NCBI RefSeq assembly: GCF_002086285.1
Contig: NZ_MVHU01000007.1
Span: 1 to 64,000, forward strand
Direction: 5' to 3'
Source of the DNA: Mycolicibacter kumamotonensis
GTDB lineage: Bacteria; Actinomycetota; Actinomycetes; Mycobacteriales; Mycobacteriaceae
DNA: 64,000 nt
The notes beneath the pieces are model-generated. The model saw nothing but the letters and a program-made list of their open reading frames with translations, searched no databases and was not told the DNA's origin. Every line of letters starts with the position of its first letter. The first letter of the stretch is position 1. Made by a program: the position numbers and the translations under genes. Shown here in pieces: positions 41,810-50,810 of the stretch.

Positions 41810-41893
41810 CTATTCCTCTTCCGGTCCCGCGTCGGCTTCCAGGCGTCACAAGCCAAGCGCTACTCCCGGCGCTGGCGCCGCATCGCATCCACC

Positions 41894-42304
41894 TTACCGA
41901 CGTTTGCGGCGATCCTGCGGCTTGCCGTCGGCGAACGGGGCGGGCCGCGGCGTGGCGGCCTCATCGGGGGGACAGTCGGCGGGACAATCCGGGATCTGGG
42001 CCAGCAGGCCGAGCAGTGCGGAGGGGATCCGGATCGGGTGCGAATCGCGCAGCGCCGACCGCGCACGGCCCTGATACTCCACCTCGGCGGCGCAGTCGGG
42101 ACACAGCGACAGGTGGTGGGCGGCACGCAGGTGGGCGTTCATCCGCAACTCGCCGTCGACGTAGGCGGCGATCGCTTCACTGCAGAGATGCTCGGTGGAC
42201 CCGAACTGGCGGGGCGCGCCGACCGGTGCGTCACTCTGCGAGGCGAACTGGGCGGGAAGCCAGGAGAATGCGCGACGGAAGACACCTCCCCGTTCCGTCA
42301 CCAC
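41894..42304 (-). CDS. rseA: Anti-sigma factor RseA (zinc-associated type)
   Basis: About 136 residues. The zinc-associated anti-sigma motif His-x3-Cys-x2-Cys is present as H64, C68 and C71 (HHLSLCPDC), so SigE release through cysteine oxidation or degradation is possible. The C-terminus is acidic, then basic (QDRRKRR); no transmembrane helix is seen, in line with the soluble M. tuberculosis RseA (Rv1222). Two adjacent GTG codons (42304, 42301) follow GGAAGGAG and either may start the protein. It lies between sigE and htrA with a 130-bp gap to sigE that carries a tandem repeat. Confidence 0.93.
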   Translation of the reverse strand: MVTERGGVFRRAFSWLPAQFASQSDAPVGAPRQFGSTEHLCSEAIAAYVDGELRMNAHLRAAHHLSLCPDCAAEVEYQGRARSALRDSHPIRIPSALLGLLAQIPDCPADCPPDEAATPRPAPFADGKPQDRRKRR

Positions 42305-42355
42305 CGGACTCCTTCCGTCACACGGTCACAGGCCTGGTGTTCACACCGGAACATG

Positions 42356-42382
42356 CCTTATAAGAATCGTCCTTATAAGAAT
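42356..42382. repeat. Tandem CCTTATAAGAAT repeat between sigE and rseA
   Basis: CCTTATAAGAAT occurs at 42356-42367 and 42371-42382, period 15 bases, each copy holding the perfect palindrome CTTATAAG. It is the most AT-rich spot in this operon and lies 52 bases or more upstream of the rseA start. Candidate operator or promoter element for rseA; function unproven. Confidence 0.7.
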
Positions 42383-42433
42383 GTAGCGCGACATGACGCC
42401 TCGACGCGGCAACCGGGGTGCTGGTGGGCCGAC

Positions 42434-43225
42434 TCAGCCGGCCGCGGCACCGCCGAAGGCGGCACCGTCGGGCTGGCCGGACCGCTCGGCAAGGTAGGCG
42501 CGCAGCGCCTGCCGGCCCCGGTGGATACGGCTGCGCACGGTGCCCAGCTTCACCCCGAGGGTGGCGCCGACCTCCTCATAGGACAGACCCTCGATGTCGC
42601 ACAGCACCACGGCCGCCCGGAACTCCGGCGCCAACGAGTCCAACGCCGCCTGCAGGTCGGGGTCCAGCCGGGCGTCGTGGTAGATCTGCTCGGGATCGGG
42701 CTCGTCGGCCGGCACCCGGTCATAGTCTTCGGGCAGCGCCTCCATCCGGACGCGTCCCCGTCGGCGCACCATGTCCAGGAACAGGTTGGTGGTGATCCGG
42801 TGCAGCCAACCCTCGAAGGTCCCGGGCTGGTAGTTGTGCAGCGAGCGGAAGACCCGGATGAAGGTCTCCTGGGTCAGATCCTCGGCGTCCTGCTGGTTTC
42901 CGGACAGCCGGTAGGCCAGCCGGTACACCCGGTCGGCGTGCTGGCGCACCAGCTCGTCCCACGACGGCATGGCCGCCACGTCCCCAGTGGCGTCGAACAC
43001 CGCGGTCCCCTGCGGCTCGTCGGAAGGCTCGACCCAGTCGATGTCGGAGTAGCGCTCCGAGTGGGTGGTCGGATGCGACATGGCGACCGGGGGCAGCAAT
43101 GTGGTTATGGCGACGTCCTCCGTTTCCGGGCAGCCATCAGGCGACGGCAGCGTGATATCGCTGTCAACGTGCTCCAGGCCCCTGGTATTCCGAGCGTCTC
43201 GAGGCCGGTTCCTACCTCGTTCCAT
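42434..43225 (-). CDS. sigE: ECF RNA polymerase sigma factor SigE
   Basis: About 263 residues, close to M. tuberculosis SigE (Rv1221). Region 2 runs from about residue 85 ([20 protein letters not shown], then [20 protein letters not shown] and [20 protein letters not shown]). Region 4 is at about 200-250 ([20 protein letters not shown] and [19 protein letters not shown]). The first ~75 residues are a variable extension before MSHP, so an internal start near 43081 is possible; in M. tuberculosis several SigE start sites have been reported. It directs the envelope-stress response and is held by RseA, encoded next. The ATG at 43225 gives the extension length I remember. Confidence 0.95.
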   Translation of the reverse strand: MERGRNRPRDARNTRGLEHVDSDITLPSPDGCPETEDVAITTLLPPVAMSHPTTHSERYSDIDWVEPSDEPQGTAVFDATGDVAAMPSWDELVRQHADRVYRLAYRLSGNQQDAEDLTQETFIRVFRSLHNYQPGTFEGWLHRITTNLFLDMVRRRGRVRMEALPEDYDRVPADEPDPEQIYHDARLDPDLQAALDSLAPEFRAAVVLCDIEGLSYEEVGATLGVKLGTVRSRIHRGRQALRAYLAERSGQPDGAAFGGAAAG

Positions 43226-43227
43226 GC

Positions 43228-43245
43228 CGATACCGTTGCGTATCG
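43228..43245. promoter_or_regulatory. Inverted repeat just upstream of sigE
   Basis: CGATAC and GTATCG are perfect complements around CGTTGC, ending three bases before the longest sigE start. It could be an operator or part of the 5' untranslated structure. There is no direct evidence for either. Confidence 0.4.
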
Positions 43246-43405
43246 CGGTGTGTCAGCTCTGTGTCGGCCCTGAACGCCGACTGTGAACTTGTGTTCGAAT
43301 AGGCCGCACGGTGCGCCGTTGCACTCGGATAACAGTTCGGACACGGGCCGCGTCCCGGGCGTGTCGCGCGGGCGAGCCGATACACCACCGCCGGTGGGTT
43401 TGTCC

Positions 43406-43411
43406 TACGCT
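43406..43411 (+). promoter_or_regulatory. -10 box (TACGCT) for a leaderless start
   Basis: TACGCT ends six bases before ATG 43418, no ribosome binding site between. It marks 43418, rather than the longer in-frame reading from 43283, as the methyltransferase start. Confidence 0.55.
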
Positions 43412-43417
43412 GCGCAC

Positions 43418-44086
43418 ATGGCCAGCACCGACGACACTTCCGGGCCGCAGCCGCCGCACAGCCGGGCCGACGCGCTCCTGGCGCACGCCGAGGGCTCGAT
43501 GTCCGAAGACGCGGTTCTGGTCGCCGCCCGCGACCGGGCCGGAGAGATCGGCGTCGCATCGGTCAGCGCGGCGGTGGGCGCGTTGTTGAGCCTGCTGACC
43601 AAGCTCAGCGGAGGCAAGGCGGTGGTGGAGGTCGGCACCGGGGCCGGCGTCAGCGGACTGTGGCTGCTGTCCGGCATGGGCGAAGACGGAGTCCTGACCA
43701 CCATCGACATCGAGCCCGAACATCAGCGCACCGCCAAGCAGGCCTTCGGCGATGCCGGCATCGGTCCGTCGCGAACCCGGTTCATCAGCGGCCGCGCCCA
43801 GGAGGTGCTCACCCGTCTCGCCGACGAGTCCTACGACCTGGTCTTCGTCGACGCCGACCCGATCGACCAGCCCGGATACGTGTTGGAGGCCGTGCGTCTG
43901 CTGCGGCCGGGCGGTGTGGTGGTGCTACACCGGGCCGCGCTGGGTGGCCGGGCCGGAGACCCGACGGCCAACGACGCCGAGGTGGTCGCGGTGCGCGAAG
44001 CTGCCCGGCTGATCGCCGAGGACGAGCGGCTGACCCCTGCGCTGATCCCGCTGGGCGACGGGCTACTGGCCGCCGTCCGCGACTGA
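43418..44086 (+). CDS. SAM-dependent O-methyltransferase (Rv1220c-like)
   Basis: About 222 residues from the leaderless ATG. It has the Rossmann-like class I fold of the catechol-O-methyltransferase type: [16 protein letters not shown] (motif I, about residues 69-84), [15 protein letters not shown] (motif II with the acidic SAM ligand), [15 protein letters not shown] and [13 protein letters not shown]. The Asp in VDAD is the family's metal ligand. The substrate is unknown. It corresponds to Rv1220c, divergent from sigE across about 190 bp. Confidence 0.9.
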   Translation: MASTDDTSGPQPPHSRADALLAHAEGSMSEDAVLVAARDRAGEIGVASVSAAVGALLSLLTKLSGGKAVVEVGTGAGVSGLWLLSGMGEDGVLTTIDIEPEHQRTAKQAFGDAGIGPSRTRFISGRAQEVLTRLADESYDLVFVDADPIDQPGYVLEAVRLLRPGGVVVLHRAALGGRAGDPTANDAEVVAVREAARLIAEDERLTPALIPLGDGLLAAVRD

Positions 44087-44100
44087 CCCTCTCCCGCTCC

Positions 44101-44160
44101 GTGAACGTGCGCAGTCGTACGCGACACGCCGCGATTTGACGGGCAAACACGCACGCTCGC
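44101..44160. repeat. Palindromic intergenic element, copy 3
   Basis: GTGAACGTGCGC at the left and GCACGCTCGC at the right, with an interior GACACGCCGCG that also occurs in copy 1. The right arm equals copies 1 and 2 over 10 bp; the left arm has diverged. It lies between the methyltransferase and the TetR gene. Confidence 0.6.
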
Positions 44161-44170
44161 CCCGAAGCGC

Positions 44171-44199
44171 TTGACGACGACTGAACACGTGTTTAGTGT
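44171..44199 (+). promoter_or_regulatory. Promoter of the TetR-ABC exporter operon (TTGACG, 17 bp, TAGTGT)
   Basis: TTGACG at 44171-44176 and TAGTGT at 44194-44199 are 17 bases apart; the ATG at 44207 is seven bases further, so the transcript should be leaderless. Palindromes inside the spacer and over the start suggest autorepression. Confidence 0.65.
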
Positions 44200-44215
44200 T
44201 TTGAACATGCGTTCA
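44184..44215. promoter_or_regulatory. Paired palindromes, candidate TetR operator
   Basis: AACACGTGTT (44184-44193) is a perfect palindrome in the promoter spacer, touching the -10. TGAAC-ATGC-GTTCA (44202-44215) covers the start codon. CTGAAC before the first and GTTCAG after the second extend the symmetry across the pair. Binding by the TetR protein encoded just downstream is inferred. Confidence 0.6.
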
Positions 44216-44845
44216 GCCGATCTGACGGCCAGTGCGAAAATCCGGGACGCCGCGATCGACCAGTTCGGCGCCAACGGCTTCGGCGTGAGCGTCCGGGCGA
44301 TCGCCGAAGCCGCCGGGGTGAGCGCCGCACTGGTCATTCACCACTTCAGGTCCAAAGACGGACTGCGCCGGGCCTGCGACGAGTTCGTCGCCGAGGAGAT
44401 CCGCAGCAGCAAGTCCGAGGCGATGCGCTCGGCGGATCCGGCCACCTGGTTCGCCGCGATGGCCGAGATCGAGTCCTACGCGCCCCTGATGGCCTACCTG
44501 GTCCGCACCATGCAGTCCGGCGGCGACCTGGCCAACACGCTGTGGCGCCGAATGGTCGACAACACCGAGGGGTACCTCGACGAGGGCGTGCGCGCCGGCA
44601 CCCTCAAACCCAGCCGCGACCCCAAGGCCAGGGCGAAATACCTGGCCATCACCGGCGGCGGCGGCTTCCTGCTGTACCTGCAGATGCACGACAACCCGAC
44701 GGATCTGCGTGCGGTGTTGCGGGACTACGCCCGCGACATGGTGCTGCCCTCGCTGGAGATCTACACCGAAGGGCTGCTGGCCGACCGCACCATGTACGAC
44801 GCCTTCCTGGCGGAAGCCGAACAGGGGAAAACCGATGCAACCTGA
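44207..44845 (+). CDS. TetR-family repressor of an ABC exporter (Rv1219c-like)
   Basis: About 212 residues from the leaderless ATG; an upstream in-frame start at 44171 lies inside the -35 box and is rejected. The HTH ([20 protein letters not shown]) is at about residues 27-46, then [15 protein letters not shown]. The C-terminal domain is of the drug-sensing type. It corresponds to Rv1219c, known to bind the promoter of the Rv1219c-Rv1217c region. The ABC ATPase gene begins 11 bp before its stop. Self-repression with relief by exporter substrates is the likely mode. Confidence 0.9.
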   Translation: MRSADLTASAKIRDAAIDQFGANGFGVSVRAIAEAAGVSAALVIHHFRSKDGLRRACDEFVAEEIRSSKSEAMRSADPATWFAAMAEIESYAPLMAYLVRTMQSGGDLANTLWRRMVDNTEGYLDEGVRAGTLKPSRDPKARAKYLAITGGGGFLLYLQMHDNPTDLRAVLRDYARDMVLPSLEIYTEGLLADRTMYDAFLAEAEQGKTDAT

Positions 44846-45740
44846 CAACCACTGGCCGGCCATCGAAATCCGCGGCCTGGAAAAGCGTTTCGGTCAGGTC
44901 AGAGCGCTCGACGGGCTGGACCTGACCGTGTACGGCGGCGAGGTCCACGGCTTCCTCGGCCCTAACGGCGCCGGCAAGTCCACCACCCTTCGGATCCTGC
45001 TCGGCCTGATCAAAGCCGACGCCGGAACGGTGCGCCTGCTCGGCGGCGACCCGTGGACGGACGCGGTGGATCTTCATCGTGAGATCGCCTACGTGCCAGG
45101 CGATGTCACCCTGTGGCCGTCGTTGTCCGGGGGCGAGATCATCGACCTGCTCGCCCGGATGCGCGGCGGAATCGACGAACGGCGGCGCGACGAGTTGATC
45201 GAGCGCTTCGATCTGGACCCGAGCAAGAAGGCCCGCACGTATTCGAAGGGCAACCGCCAGAAGGTCTCCCTGATCTCAGCGTTCTCCTCGCATGCCCGGC
45301 TGCTGCTGCTCGACGAGCCCAGCAGCGGCCTGGACCCGTTGATGGAGAACGTATTCCAGCAGTGTGTCGCCGCGGCCAGCCGACGCGGGGTCACCGTCCT
45401 GCTGTCCAGCCACATTCTGGCCGAGACCGAGGCACTGTGCCAGCGGGTGACGATCATCCGGGCCGGCCGCGTGGTCGAGAGCGGCTCACTGGATTCGCTG
45501 CGCCACCTGCACCGCACCTCGATCCAAGCCGACCTGATGCGCGATCCCGGCGATCTCACCCGCATACCGGGGGTGGCCGACGTGCACTACACCGGCACCG
45601 TTTTGCACGCGCAGGTCGACAGCGCCAGCCTCGCTGAACTCATCGCGGTGCTCGGCGCGGCCGGAGTGCGCAGCCTGACCAGCCGGCCGCCGACGCTGGA
45701 AGAGCTGTTCCTGCGGCACTACGACACGGCGCGGGCATGA
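44835..45740 (+). CDS. ABC exporter ATP-binding protein (Rv1218c-like)
   Basis: About 301 residues. The ATG at 44835 follows AGGGG and lies within the TetR gene (11-bp overlap). Walker A is GPNGAGKST near residue 43, and [16 protein letters not shown] holds the Q-loop region. The signature is degenerate ([11 protein letters not shown]), Walker B is [13 protein letters not shown], and the H-loop is in SSHILAE. A C-terminal domain of about 90 residues is typical of drug/antibiotic exporters. It powers the coupled permease; Rv1218c-1217c has been tied to tolerance to several inhibitors. Confidence 0.93.
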   Translation: MQPDNHWPAIEIRGLEKRFGQVRALDGLDLTVYGGEVHGFLGPNGAGKSTTLRILLGLIKADAGTVRLLGGDPWTDAVDLHREIAYVPGDVTLWPSLSGGEIIDLLARMRGGIDERRRDELIERFDLDPSKKARTYSKGNRQKVSLISAFSSHARLLLLDEPSSGLDPLMENVFQQCVAAASRRGVTVLLSSHILAETEALCQRVTIIRAGRVVESGSLDSLRHLHRTSIQADLMRDPGDLTRIPGVADVHYTGTVLHAQVDSASLAELIAVLGAAGVRSLTSRPPTLEELFLRHYDTARA

Positions 45741-47377
45741 CCACCGCCGTTGTCCACCAAGCGCATCCGGGGCCGCGGCCCTCCGGGCGCCGGCCCGAGC
45801 TGTCGGGAACCCTGGCCATGCTTCGGCTCTATCTGCGCCGCGACCGGGTCGTCCTGCCGCTCTGGGTGCTGCTGCTGTCGCTGCCGCTTGCCGGCGTCTA
45901 CATCGCCAGCATCGAGGCCATCTACCCCAGCGCCGCCGACCGCGCCGGTCTGGCCGCGACCATCATGGCCAGCCCGGCGCAACGCGCGGTGTACGGCCAG
46001 GTCTACAACGACACGCTCGGCGCGGTGGGGATCTGGAAGGCCGGGATCTTCCACACGCTGATCGCGGTGGCGGTCATCCTGACCGTCATCCGGCACACCC
46101 GCGCCGACGAGGAGAACGGGCGCACCGAACTGCTCGACTCGACCGCAGTGGGCCGCCATGCCGGACTGACCGGCGCGCTGCTGCTGGCATTCGGGGCGTC
46201 GGCGGCCACCGGTGTCATCGGTGCGGCGGGCCTGCTCACCACCGATGTTCCGGCGGCCGGCTCGTGGGCATTCGGGGCCGCGCTGGCCTGCTCCGGGCTG
46301 GTATTCACCGCCGTGGCCGCGGTGGCGGCGCAGCTGTCCCCCGGCGCCCGGTTCGCCCGCGGCACCGCGTTCGGTGTGCTCGCTGCTGCCTTCGCGCTGC
46401 GGGCGGTCGGGGACGCCGGCTCCGGGGCGATGTCATGGCTCTCACCGCTGGGCTGGTCGCTGCAGGTGCGGCCGTACGCGGGGGATCGCTGGTGGGTGCT
46501 GCTGCTGCACCTGGCGGCCACGGCGGCCCTCACCTGGCTGGCCTACCGGTTCGCCGCCCGCCGGGACGTCGGCGCCGGGCTGCTGCCCGATCGTCCGGGG
46601 CCGCGCCGGGCGGCGCCGACGCTGGCCGGGGCGTTCGGATTGGCGTGGCGGCTCGATCGCGGTGCGCTGCTGCTGTGGACGACCGCTCTGGTGCTCTACG
46701 GGCTGCTGGTCGGCAGCGTGGTGCACGGCATCGGTGAGGAGGTCGGCAGCGACAGCGCCCGCGACATCGTCGTCCGGCTGGGCGGGACCGAGGCGCTGGA
46801 GCAGGCGTTCGTCGCGGTGGCGTTCACCATGCTGGGCATGGTGGCGGCCGCGTTCGCGGTGTCGCTGGTGCTGCGGCTGCAGCAGGAGGAGGCCGCGGCG
46901 CGCGCCGAGACGCTGCTCGCCGGTTCGCTCGGACGAGACCGTTGGCTGGCAAGCCACCTGGTGATCGCGCTGGCCGGATCGGCGGCCGCGATCCTGCTCG
47001 CCGGCGTGGTGGCCGGGACCGTCTACGGAATTGCGGTCGGCGACCTCGGCGGACCGCTGGCCACCGTGATCGGCAGCGCCGCCGTGCAGTTGCCGGCGAT
47101 CTGGTTGCCCGCGGCGGTGGCGGTGGCACTGTTCGGTGTCGTCCCCCGGTTTGCGCCCGCCGCGTGGGCGGTGCTGATCGGGTTCGTCGCGCTGTATCTG
47201 CTCGGCGCCCTCTCCGGCCTGCCGCAGTGGGTTCTGGACCTCGAACCGTTCACCCATGTCCCGCTGGTCGGCGGCGGCACCTTCAGCACGTTGCCGCTGG
47301 CGGTGCTGATGATGATCGACACCTCGCTGATCGCCCTGGGAGTCCTGGCATTCCGCCGCAGAGACCTGCAGAGCTAA
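45737..47377 (+). CDS. ABC exporter permease (Rv1217c-like)
   Basis: About 546 residues with roughly 12 hydrophobic segments, twice the usual six of an ABC-2 permease half. Visible helices include [19 protein letters not shown] near the start and [18 protein letters not shown] near residue 365. Its ATG overlaps the ATPase stop (ATGA), so the pair is made together. It should act as a membrane channel exporting hydrophobic compounds. It corresponds to Rv1217c. The downstream methyltransferase gene follows after 10 bp and is probably in the operon. Confidence 0.92.
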   Translation: MTTAVVHQAHPGPRPSGRRPELSGTLAMLRLYLRRDRVVLPLWVLLLSLPLAGVYIASIEAIYPSAADRAGLAATIMASPAQRAVYGQVYNDTLGAVGIWKAGIFHTLIAVAVILTVIRHTRADEENGRTELLDSTAVGRHAGLTGALLLAFGASAATGVIGAAGLLTTDVPAAGSWAFGAALACSGLVFTAVAAVAAQLSPGARFARGTAFGVLAAAFALRAVGDAGSGAMSWLSPLGWSLQVRPYAGDRWWVLLLHLAATAALTWLAYRFAARRDVGAGLLPDRPGPRRAAPTLAGAFGLAWRLDRGALLLWTTALVLYGLLVGSVVHGIGEEVGSDSARDIVVRLGGTEALEQAFVAVAFTMLGMVAAAFAVSLVLRLQQEEAAARAETLLAGSLGRDRWLASHLVIALAGSAAAILLAGVVAGTVYGIAVGDLGGPLATVIGSAAVQLPAIWLPAAVAVALFGVVPRFAPAAWAVLIGFVALYLLGALSGLPQWVLDLEPFTHVPLVGGGTFSTLPLAVLMMIDTSLIALGVLAFRRRDLQS

Positions 47378-47387
47378 GGAGACGAAG

Positions 47388-48062
47388 GTGAAAGCTGTTG
47401 GCAAAGTACTTATTTCAGCCTTTCTAGGCCTGATCGCATTCGGGCTGCTGCTGTTCGTGCCCGCCGGGACGCTGCACTACTGGCAGGCATGGGTGTTCCT
47501 CGCGGTGTTCGCGGTGTCCACCTGGGTGCCCAGCATCTATCTGATGCGCACCAATCCGGCCGCGCTGGACCGGCGGCTGCGCGCCGGGCCGATGGCCGAG
47601 ACCCGGACCCTGCAACGGGTGGTCATCACCGGCCTATTCACCTGTTTCCCGGCGATGTTCGTGCTCAGCGCGCTCGATCACCGCTTCGGATGGTCGACGG
47701 TGCCGACAGCGGTGTGCCTGCTCGGCGCCGCCCTGGTGGCGACCGGGCTCAGCCTGGCCATGCTGGTGATCATCCAGAACGGCTACGCGGCCGCCAATGT
47801 CACCGTGGAATCCGGCCAGACGCTGGTTACGACGGGTCTGTACGGGTTGGTGCGACACCCGATGTACACCGGCAACGTCATCATGATGGTCGGGACCCCA
47901 CTCGCGCTCGGCTCCTACTGGGGGCTGGTCTTCGTGCTACCGGGGGTGGCCCTGCTGGTTGCGCGCATCCGCGACGAGGAGCAGTTGCTCACCGACGAGC
48001 TCAGCGGCTACCGCGAGTACACCGAGCGCACTCGCTATCGTTTGGTGCCCGCCATCTGGTGA
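47388..48062 (+). CDS. Isoprenylcysteine carboxyl methyltransferase-like membrane protein (Rv1216c-like)
   Basis: About 224 residues from GTG 47388, preceded by AAGGAG at a good distance. Five to six transmembrane helices. The signature of the ICMT/phospholipid methyltransferase group is VTTGLYGLVRHPMYTGNVIM near residues 145-164, with RHPMYTG binding SAM, and RIRDEEQLLTDELSGYREYT near the C-terminus. Bacterial members methylate lipids or small molecules; the substrate is unknown. The 10-bp gap after the ABC permease gene places it as the last gene of the TetR-controlled operon. Confidence 0.87.
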   Translation: MKAVGKVLISAFLGLIAFGLLLFVPAGTLHYWQAWVFLAVFAVSTWVPSIYLMRTNPAALDRRLRAGPMAETRTLQRVVITGLFTCFPAMFVLSALDHRFGWSTVPTAVCLLGAALVATGLSLAMLVIIQNGYAAANVTVESGQTLVTTGLYGLVRHPMYTGNVIMMVGTPLALGSYWGLVFVLPGVALLVARIRDEEQLLTDELSGYREYTERTRYRLVPAIW

Positions 48063-48098
48063 TGAGTGGACGAGATTCCACTTTCGGAGAGGTTGGCT

Positions 48099-48104
48099 TA
48101 CAGT
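48099..48104 (+). promoter_or_regulatory. -10 box (TACAGT) before the PGRS-DUF2599 gene
   Basis: TACAGT fits TANNNT and would give a leader of about 55 bases to ATG 48164. GGGAGG lies 10-15 bases before the start codon, slightly far for a ribosome binding site. Weak evidence. Confidence 0.35.
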
Positions 48105-48163
48105 TCCCTAAGCACAGGCTGACAAAGCGGCCAGTGACGTGACCTAGGGAGGCTGGTCGAGCC

Positions 48164-49450
48164 ATGCGTGCACCCCGGCGGGCTAACGGCGGTATTCGGA
48201 TGCTCGGCCCGGCCGCGCTGGGCACCGCCGCCCTGCTCACCCTGCATCCGGTGCTGACCGCCCCCGCCGCGCAGGCGGACTGGGATTGGGGAATCGAACC
48301 GGCCGAGCCGATGGCCGCCGTCAGCACGCCCGCGGGGTTGGATCTGGGCGATCTGATGGAACTGGCACAGGCCTGGGTGGCGCAACTGGACCCGACGACC
48401 AGCGGCCTGTTCTCCGCCGCGATCGACGCGGTCTTGGCGCTGCCGGGTCCGAACCAATCCCTGGACGCGCCCGCGTGGCTGGACCAGTTCATCTATGGCC
48501 CGCTGCACGAGTGGATCACCAGTCCGTTCGGGGAGTTGAGCGTCGGGCTGATCAACGCACCCTTCGTCGCGCTGTTCGGCCGAGACCTGATCGGCGATGG
48601 CATCGACGGGTTCGACGGCGTCAACACCAGCGTGTTCGGTCAGTGGGGCTGGTTCGGCGACGCCGGCGACGGCGGATTGCTGTTCGGCAATGGCGGAGCC
48701 GGTGCCGCGGGTCTCGACGGGGCGGGCGGCGCCGGCGGTGACGCCGGGTTCTTCGGCCACGGCGGGGTGGGCGGTCTGGGCGCTGCCGGCGCGACCGGCG
48801 GTGACGGCGGTGCCGGTGGCTGGTTCCTGGGCATCGGCGGTGCCGGTGGGTCCGGCGGCGCAGGCGGTCTCGGTGCCGACGGCGGCGACGGCGGTAACGG
48901 TGGTGCCGGTGGTTGGTTGATGGGCACCGGTGGTGTCGGCGGCGCGGGTGGTGATGGCGGCGCCGGTGGCGTGGACGTCGCGGCGGGCAACGGGGGCGCC
49001 GGTGGCGACGGAGGTGCCGGTGGACTGCTGTTGGGCCGCGGCGGTGACGGCGGCATCGGCGGCGAGGGCGGCGTCGGCGGATTCGGCGGCGCCGGTGGCT
49101 GGCTGGGCGCCGCGGGCATCAGCGCGGCGCCCTATGTCGCGAACACCCAGTGGGTGAGCTACCAAGACGGGACCAGCCTGCGGGTGTATCCGACCGAGAC
49201 CGGCCGAACCGAGGCCGGCGAGCCCGGCACCTTGCGCCAGGGCGAGCACGCCTGGTCGGAGGTGGTGAAACGCAACCCGGACGCCGACACGCCGGGCATG
49301 CGCGAACAGTTCCTGTGCCACTGGCAGTTTGCCGAGTTCATCCAGCCCGGCAAGACCAGTTGGAACCTGGAGCCGTGGCGCCCGGTAGTCAGCACCCTGA
49401 GCCTGTTGGCCAACGGCTGCAATCCCGGCGGCGCCGAGGAACCGTTCTAG
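48164..49450 (+). CDS. Secreted PGRS-type Gly-rich protein with signal peptide and C-terminal DUF2599 domain
   Basis: About 428 residues in three parts. Residues 1-38 are a signal peptide (basic start, [17 protein letters not shown], cleavage after AQA), not a PE domain. Residues 39-165 are a unique region ending in [19 protein letters not shown]. Residues 165-325 are PGRS repeats ([11 protein letters not shown]). The last ~100 residues carry blocks I associate with DUF2599: [29 protein letters not shown] and [14 protein letters not shown]-less PGRS protein with a general secretion signal is unusual. It stands where PE14 (Rv1214c) would be in M. tuberculosis. Cell-surface location is inferred; function is unknown. 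Confidence 0.8.
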   Translation: MRAPRRANGGIRMLGPAALGTAALLTLHPVLTAPAAQADWDWGIEPAEPMAAVSTPAGLDLGDLMELAQAWVAQLDPTTSGLFSAAIDAVLALPGPNQSLDAPAWLDQFIYGPLHEWITSPFGELSVGLINAPFVALFGRDLIGDGIDGFDGVNTSVFGQWGWFGDAGDGGLLFGNGGAGAAGLDGAGGAGGDAGFFGHGGVGGLGAAGATGGDGGAGGWFLGIGGAGGSGGAGGLGADGGDGGNGGAGGWLMGTGGVGGAGGDGGAGGVDVAAGNGGAGGDGGAGGLLLGRGGDGGIGGEGGVGGFGGAGGWLGAAGISAAPYVANTQWVSYQDGTSLRVYPTETGRTEAGEPGTLRQGEHAWSEVVKRNPDADTPGMREQFLCHWQFAEFIQPGKTSWNLEPWRPVVSTLSLLANGCNPGGAEEPF

Positions 49451-49471
49451 CCCCTGCGGGCGCCCGAGGCG

Positions 49472-50686
49472 CTAGATCCAGACGCCCTTGCCGACGGCGA
49501 CCACGCCGCCGGCACTGATCGAGAACCGCTCCCGGTCCTTCTCCAGGTCGACGCCGATCATCTCGCCGGGGCCGACCACGACGTTCTTGTCCAGGATCGC
49601 GTGGCGCACCACCGCGCCGCGCCCGACCCGCGTCCCGGGCATGATGACGCTGTCCTCCACGATCGCGCCGTCATCGATCACGACGTTGGACGACAACACC
49701 GAATTGCGTACCGAGCCGGCCGAGATGACGCTGCCCGCGCCCACCACCGACTCCTGCGCGGTCCCGCCGTTGACGAACTTCGCCGGCGCCAGGTTCTCCG
49801 TCGCGCCGTGGATCGGCCAGCGCTTGTTGTACAGGTTGAAGATCGGGTGCGCCGACACCAGGTCCATGTGGGCGTCATAGAAGGCGTCCAGGGTTCCGAC
49901 GTCGCGCCAGTAACCGCGGTCCCGTTCGGTGGCGCCGGGCACCTCGTTGTCGGAGAAGTCGTAGACGGCGGCCAGCCCGTCGGCGACCAGGCGCGGGATG
50001 ATGTCCCCGCCCATGTCGTGGTCGGAGTGGTCGTCGTCGGCGTCGGCGCGGATCGCGTCGATCAGCACCTTGGTGGTGAAGATGTAGTTGCCCATCGAGA
50101 CGAACGCGCTGTCCGGATCGTCGGGCGTGCCCGGCGGATTCGGCGGCTTCTCCAGGAAGTTGCGGATCCGTCCGGACTCGTCGGCGTCGATGCAGCCGAA
50201 CGACGACGCCTCGGCGCGCGGCACCCGGATGCCGGCGACCGTCGCGCCGGCTCCGCTGTCGATGTGGAAGCGCACCATCTGTTCGGGGTCCATCCGGTAC
50301 ACATGGTCGGCCCCGAAAACCACGATGTAGTCCGGGTCTTCGTCGAAGATCAGGTTCAGCGACTGATAGATGGCGTCGGCGGAGCCGGTGTACCAGCGCG
50401 GGCCCAGCCGCTGCTGCGCCGGGACCGGGGTGATGTACTCCCCGGCCAGGCCGCTCAGGCGCCAGTTCTGCGAGATATGCCGGTCCAGGGAATGCGACTT
50501 GTACTGCGTCAGAACGCAGATCCGCAGGTAGCGCGCGTTGACCAGATTCGACAGCACGAAATCGATCAACCGGTAGGCGCCCCCGAAGGGAACCGCCGGC
50601 TTGGCCCGGTCCGCGGTGAGCGGGTGCAGCCGCTTGCCCTCCCCACCGGCCAGGACGATGCCCAGCACGTGCGGCAATTCCCTCAT
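49472..50686 (-). CDS. glgC: ADP-glucose pyrophosphorylase GlgC
   Basis: About 404 residues, nearly collinear with Rv1213. It makes ADP-glucose from glucose-1-phosphate and ATP. N-terminal [17 protein letters not shown] is the nucleotide loop, then [51 protein letters not shown] and a C-terminal left-handed beta-helix. The ATG at 50686 matches the known family start; an in-frame TTG at 50695 is nine bases earlier. A TAAGTT box (50695-50700) eight bases upstream supports an almost leaderless start. It is divergent from glgM, which uses its product. Confidence 0.95.
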   Translation of the reverse strand: MRELPHVLGIVLAGGEGKRLHPLTADRAKPAVPFGGAYRLIDFVLSNLVNARYLRICVLTQYKSHSLDRHISQNWRLSGLAGEYITPVPAQQRLGPRWYTGSADAIYQSLNLIFDEDPDYIVVFGADHVYRMDPEQMVRFHIDSGAGATVAGIRVPRAEASSFGCIDADESGRIRNFLEKPPNPPGTPDDPDSAFVSMGNYIFTTKVLIDAIRADADDDHSDHDMGGDIIPRLVADGLAAVYDFSDNEVPGATERDRGYWRDVGTLDAFYDAHMDLVSAHPIFNLYNKRWPIHGATENLAPAKFVNGGTAQESVVGAGSVISAGSVRNSVLSSNVVIDDGAIVEDSVIMPGTRVGRGAVVRHAILDKNVVVGPGEMIGVDLEKDRERFSISAGGVVAVGKGVWI

Positions 50687-50694
50687 AGCCACCA

Positions 50695-50700
50695 AACTTA
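50695..50700 (-). promoter_or_regulatory. -10 box (TAAGTT) of glgC
   Basis: On the minus strand TAAGTT ends eight bases before ATG 50686, with no ribosome binding site between. It supports a leaderless or near-leaderless glgC transcript. Confidence 0.45.
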
Positions 50701-50797
50701 TCGGCCGATTCGGGACCCTGCCAGCTAGAACCCACGATTCGGAAGTTCTCCTCAGCTTGCCGGGTCATCCGCCGCGCACCCGGCCCGCCGCTACCGC

Positions 50798-50803
50798 TAC
50801 CGT
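50798..50803 (+). promoter_or_regulatory. -10 box (TACCGT) for leaderless glgM
   Basis: TACCGT ends seven bases before ATG 50811, no ribosome binding site. It fixes the start shared with M. tuberculosis Rv1212c (387 residues). Confidence 0.55.
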
Positions 50804-50810
50804 GCCGGTT

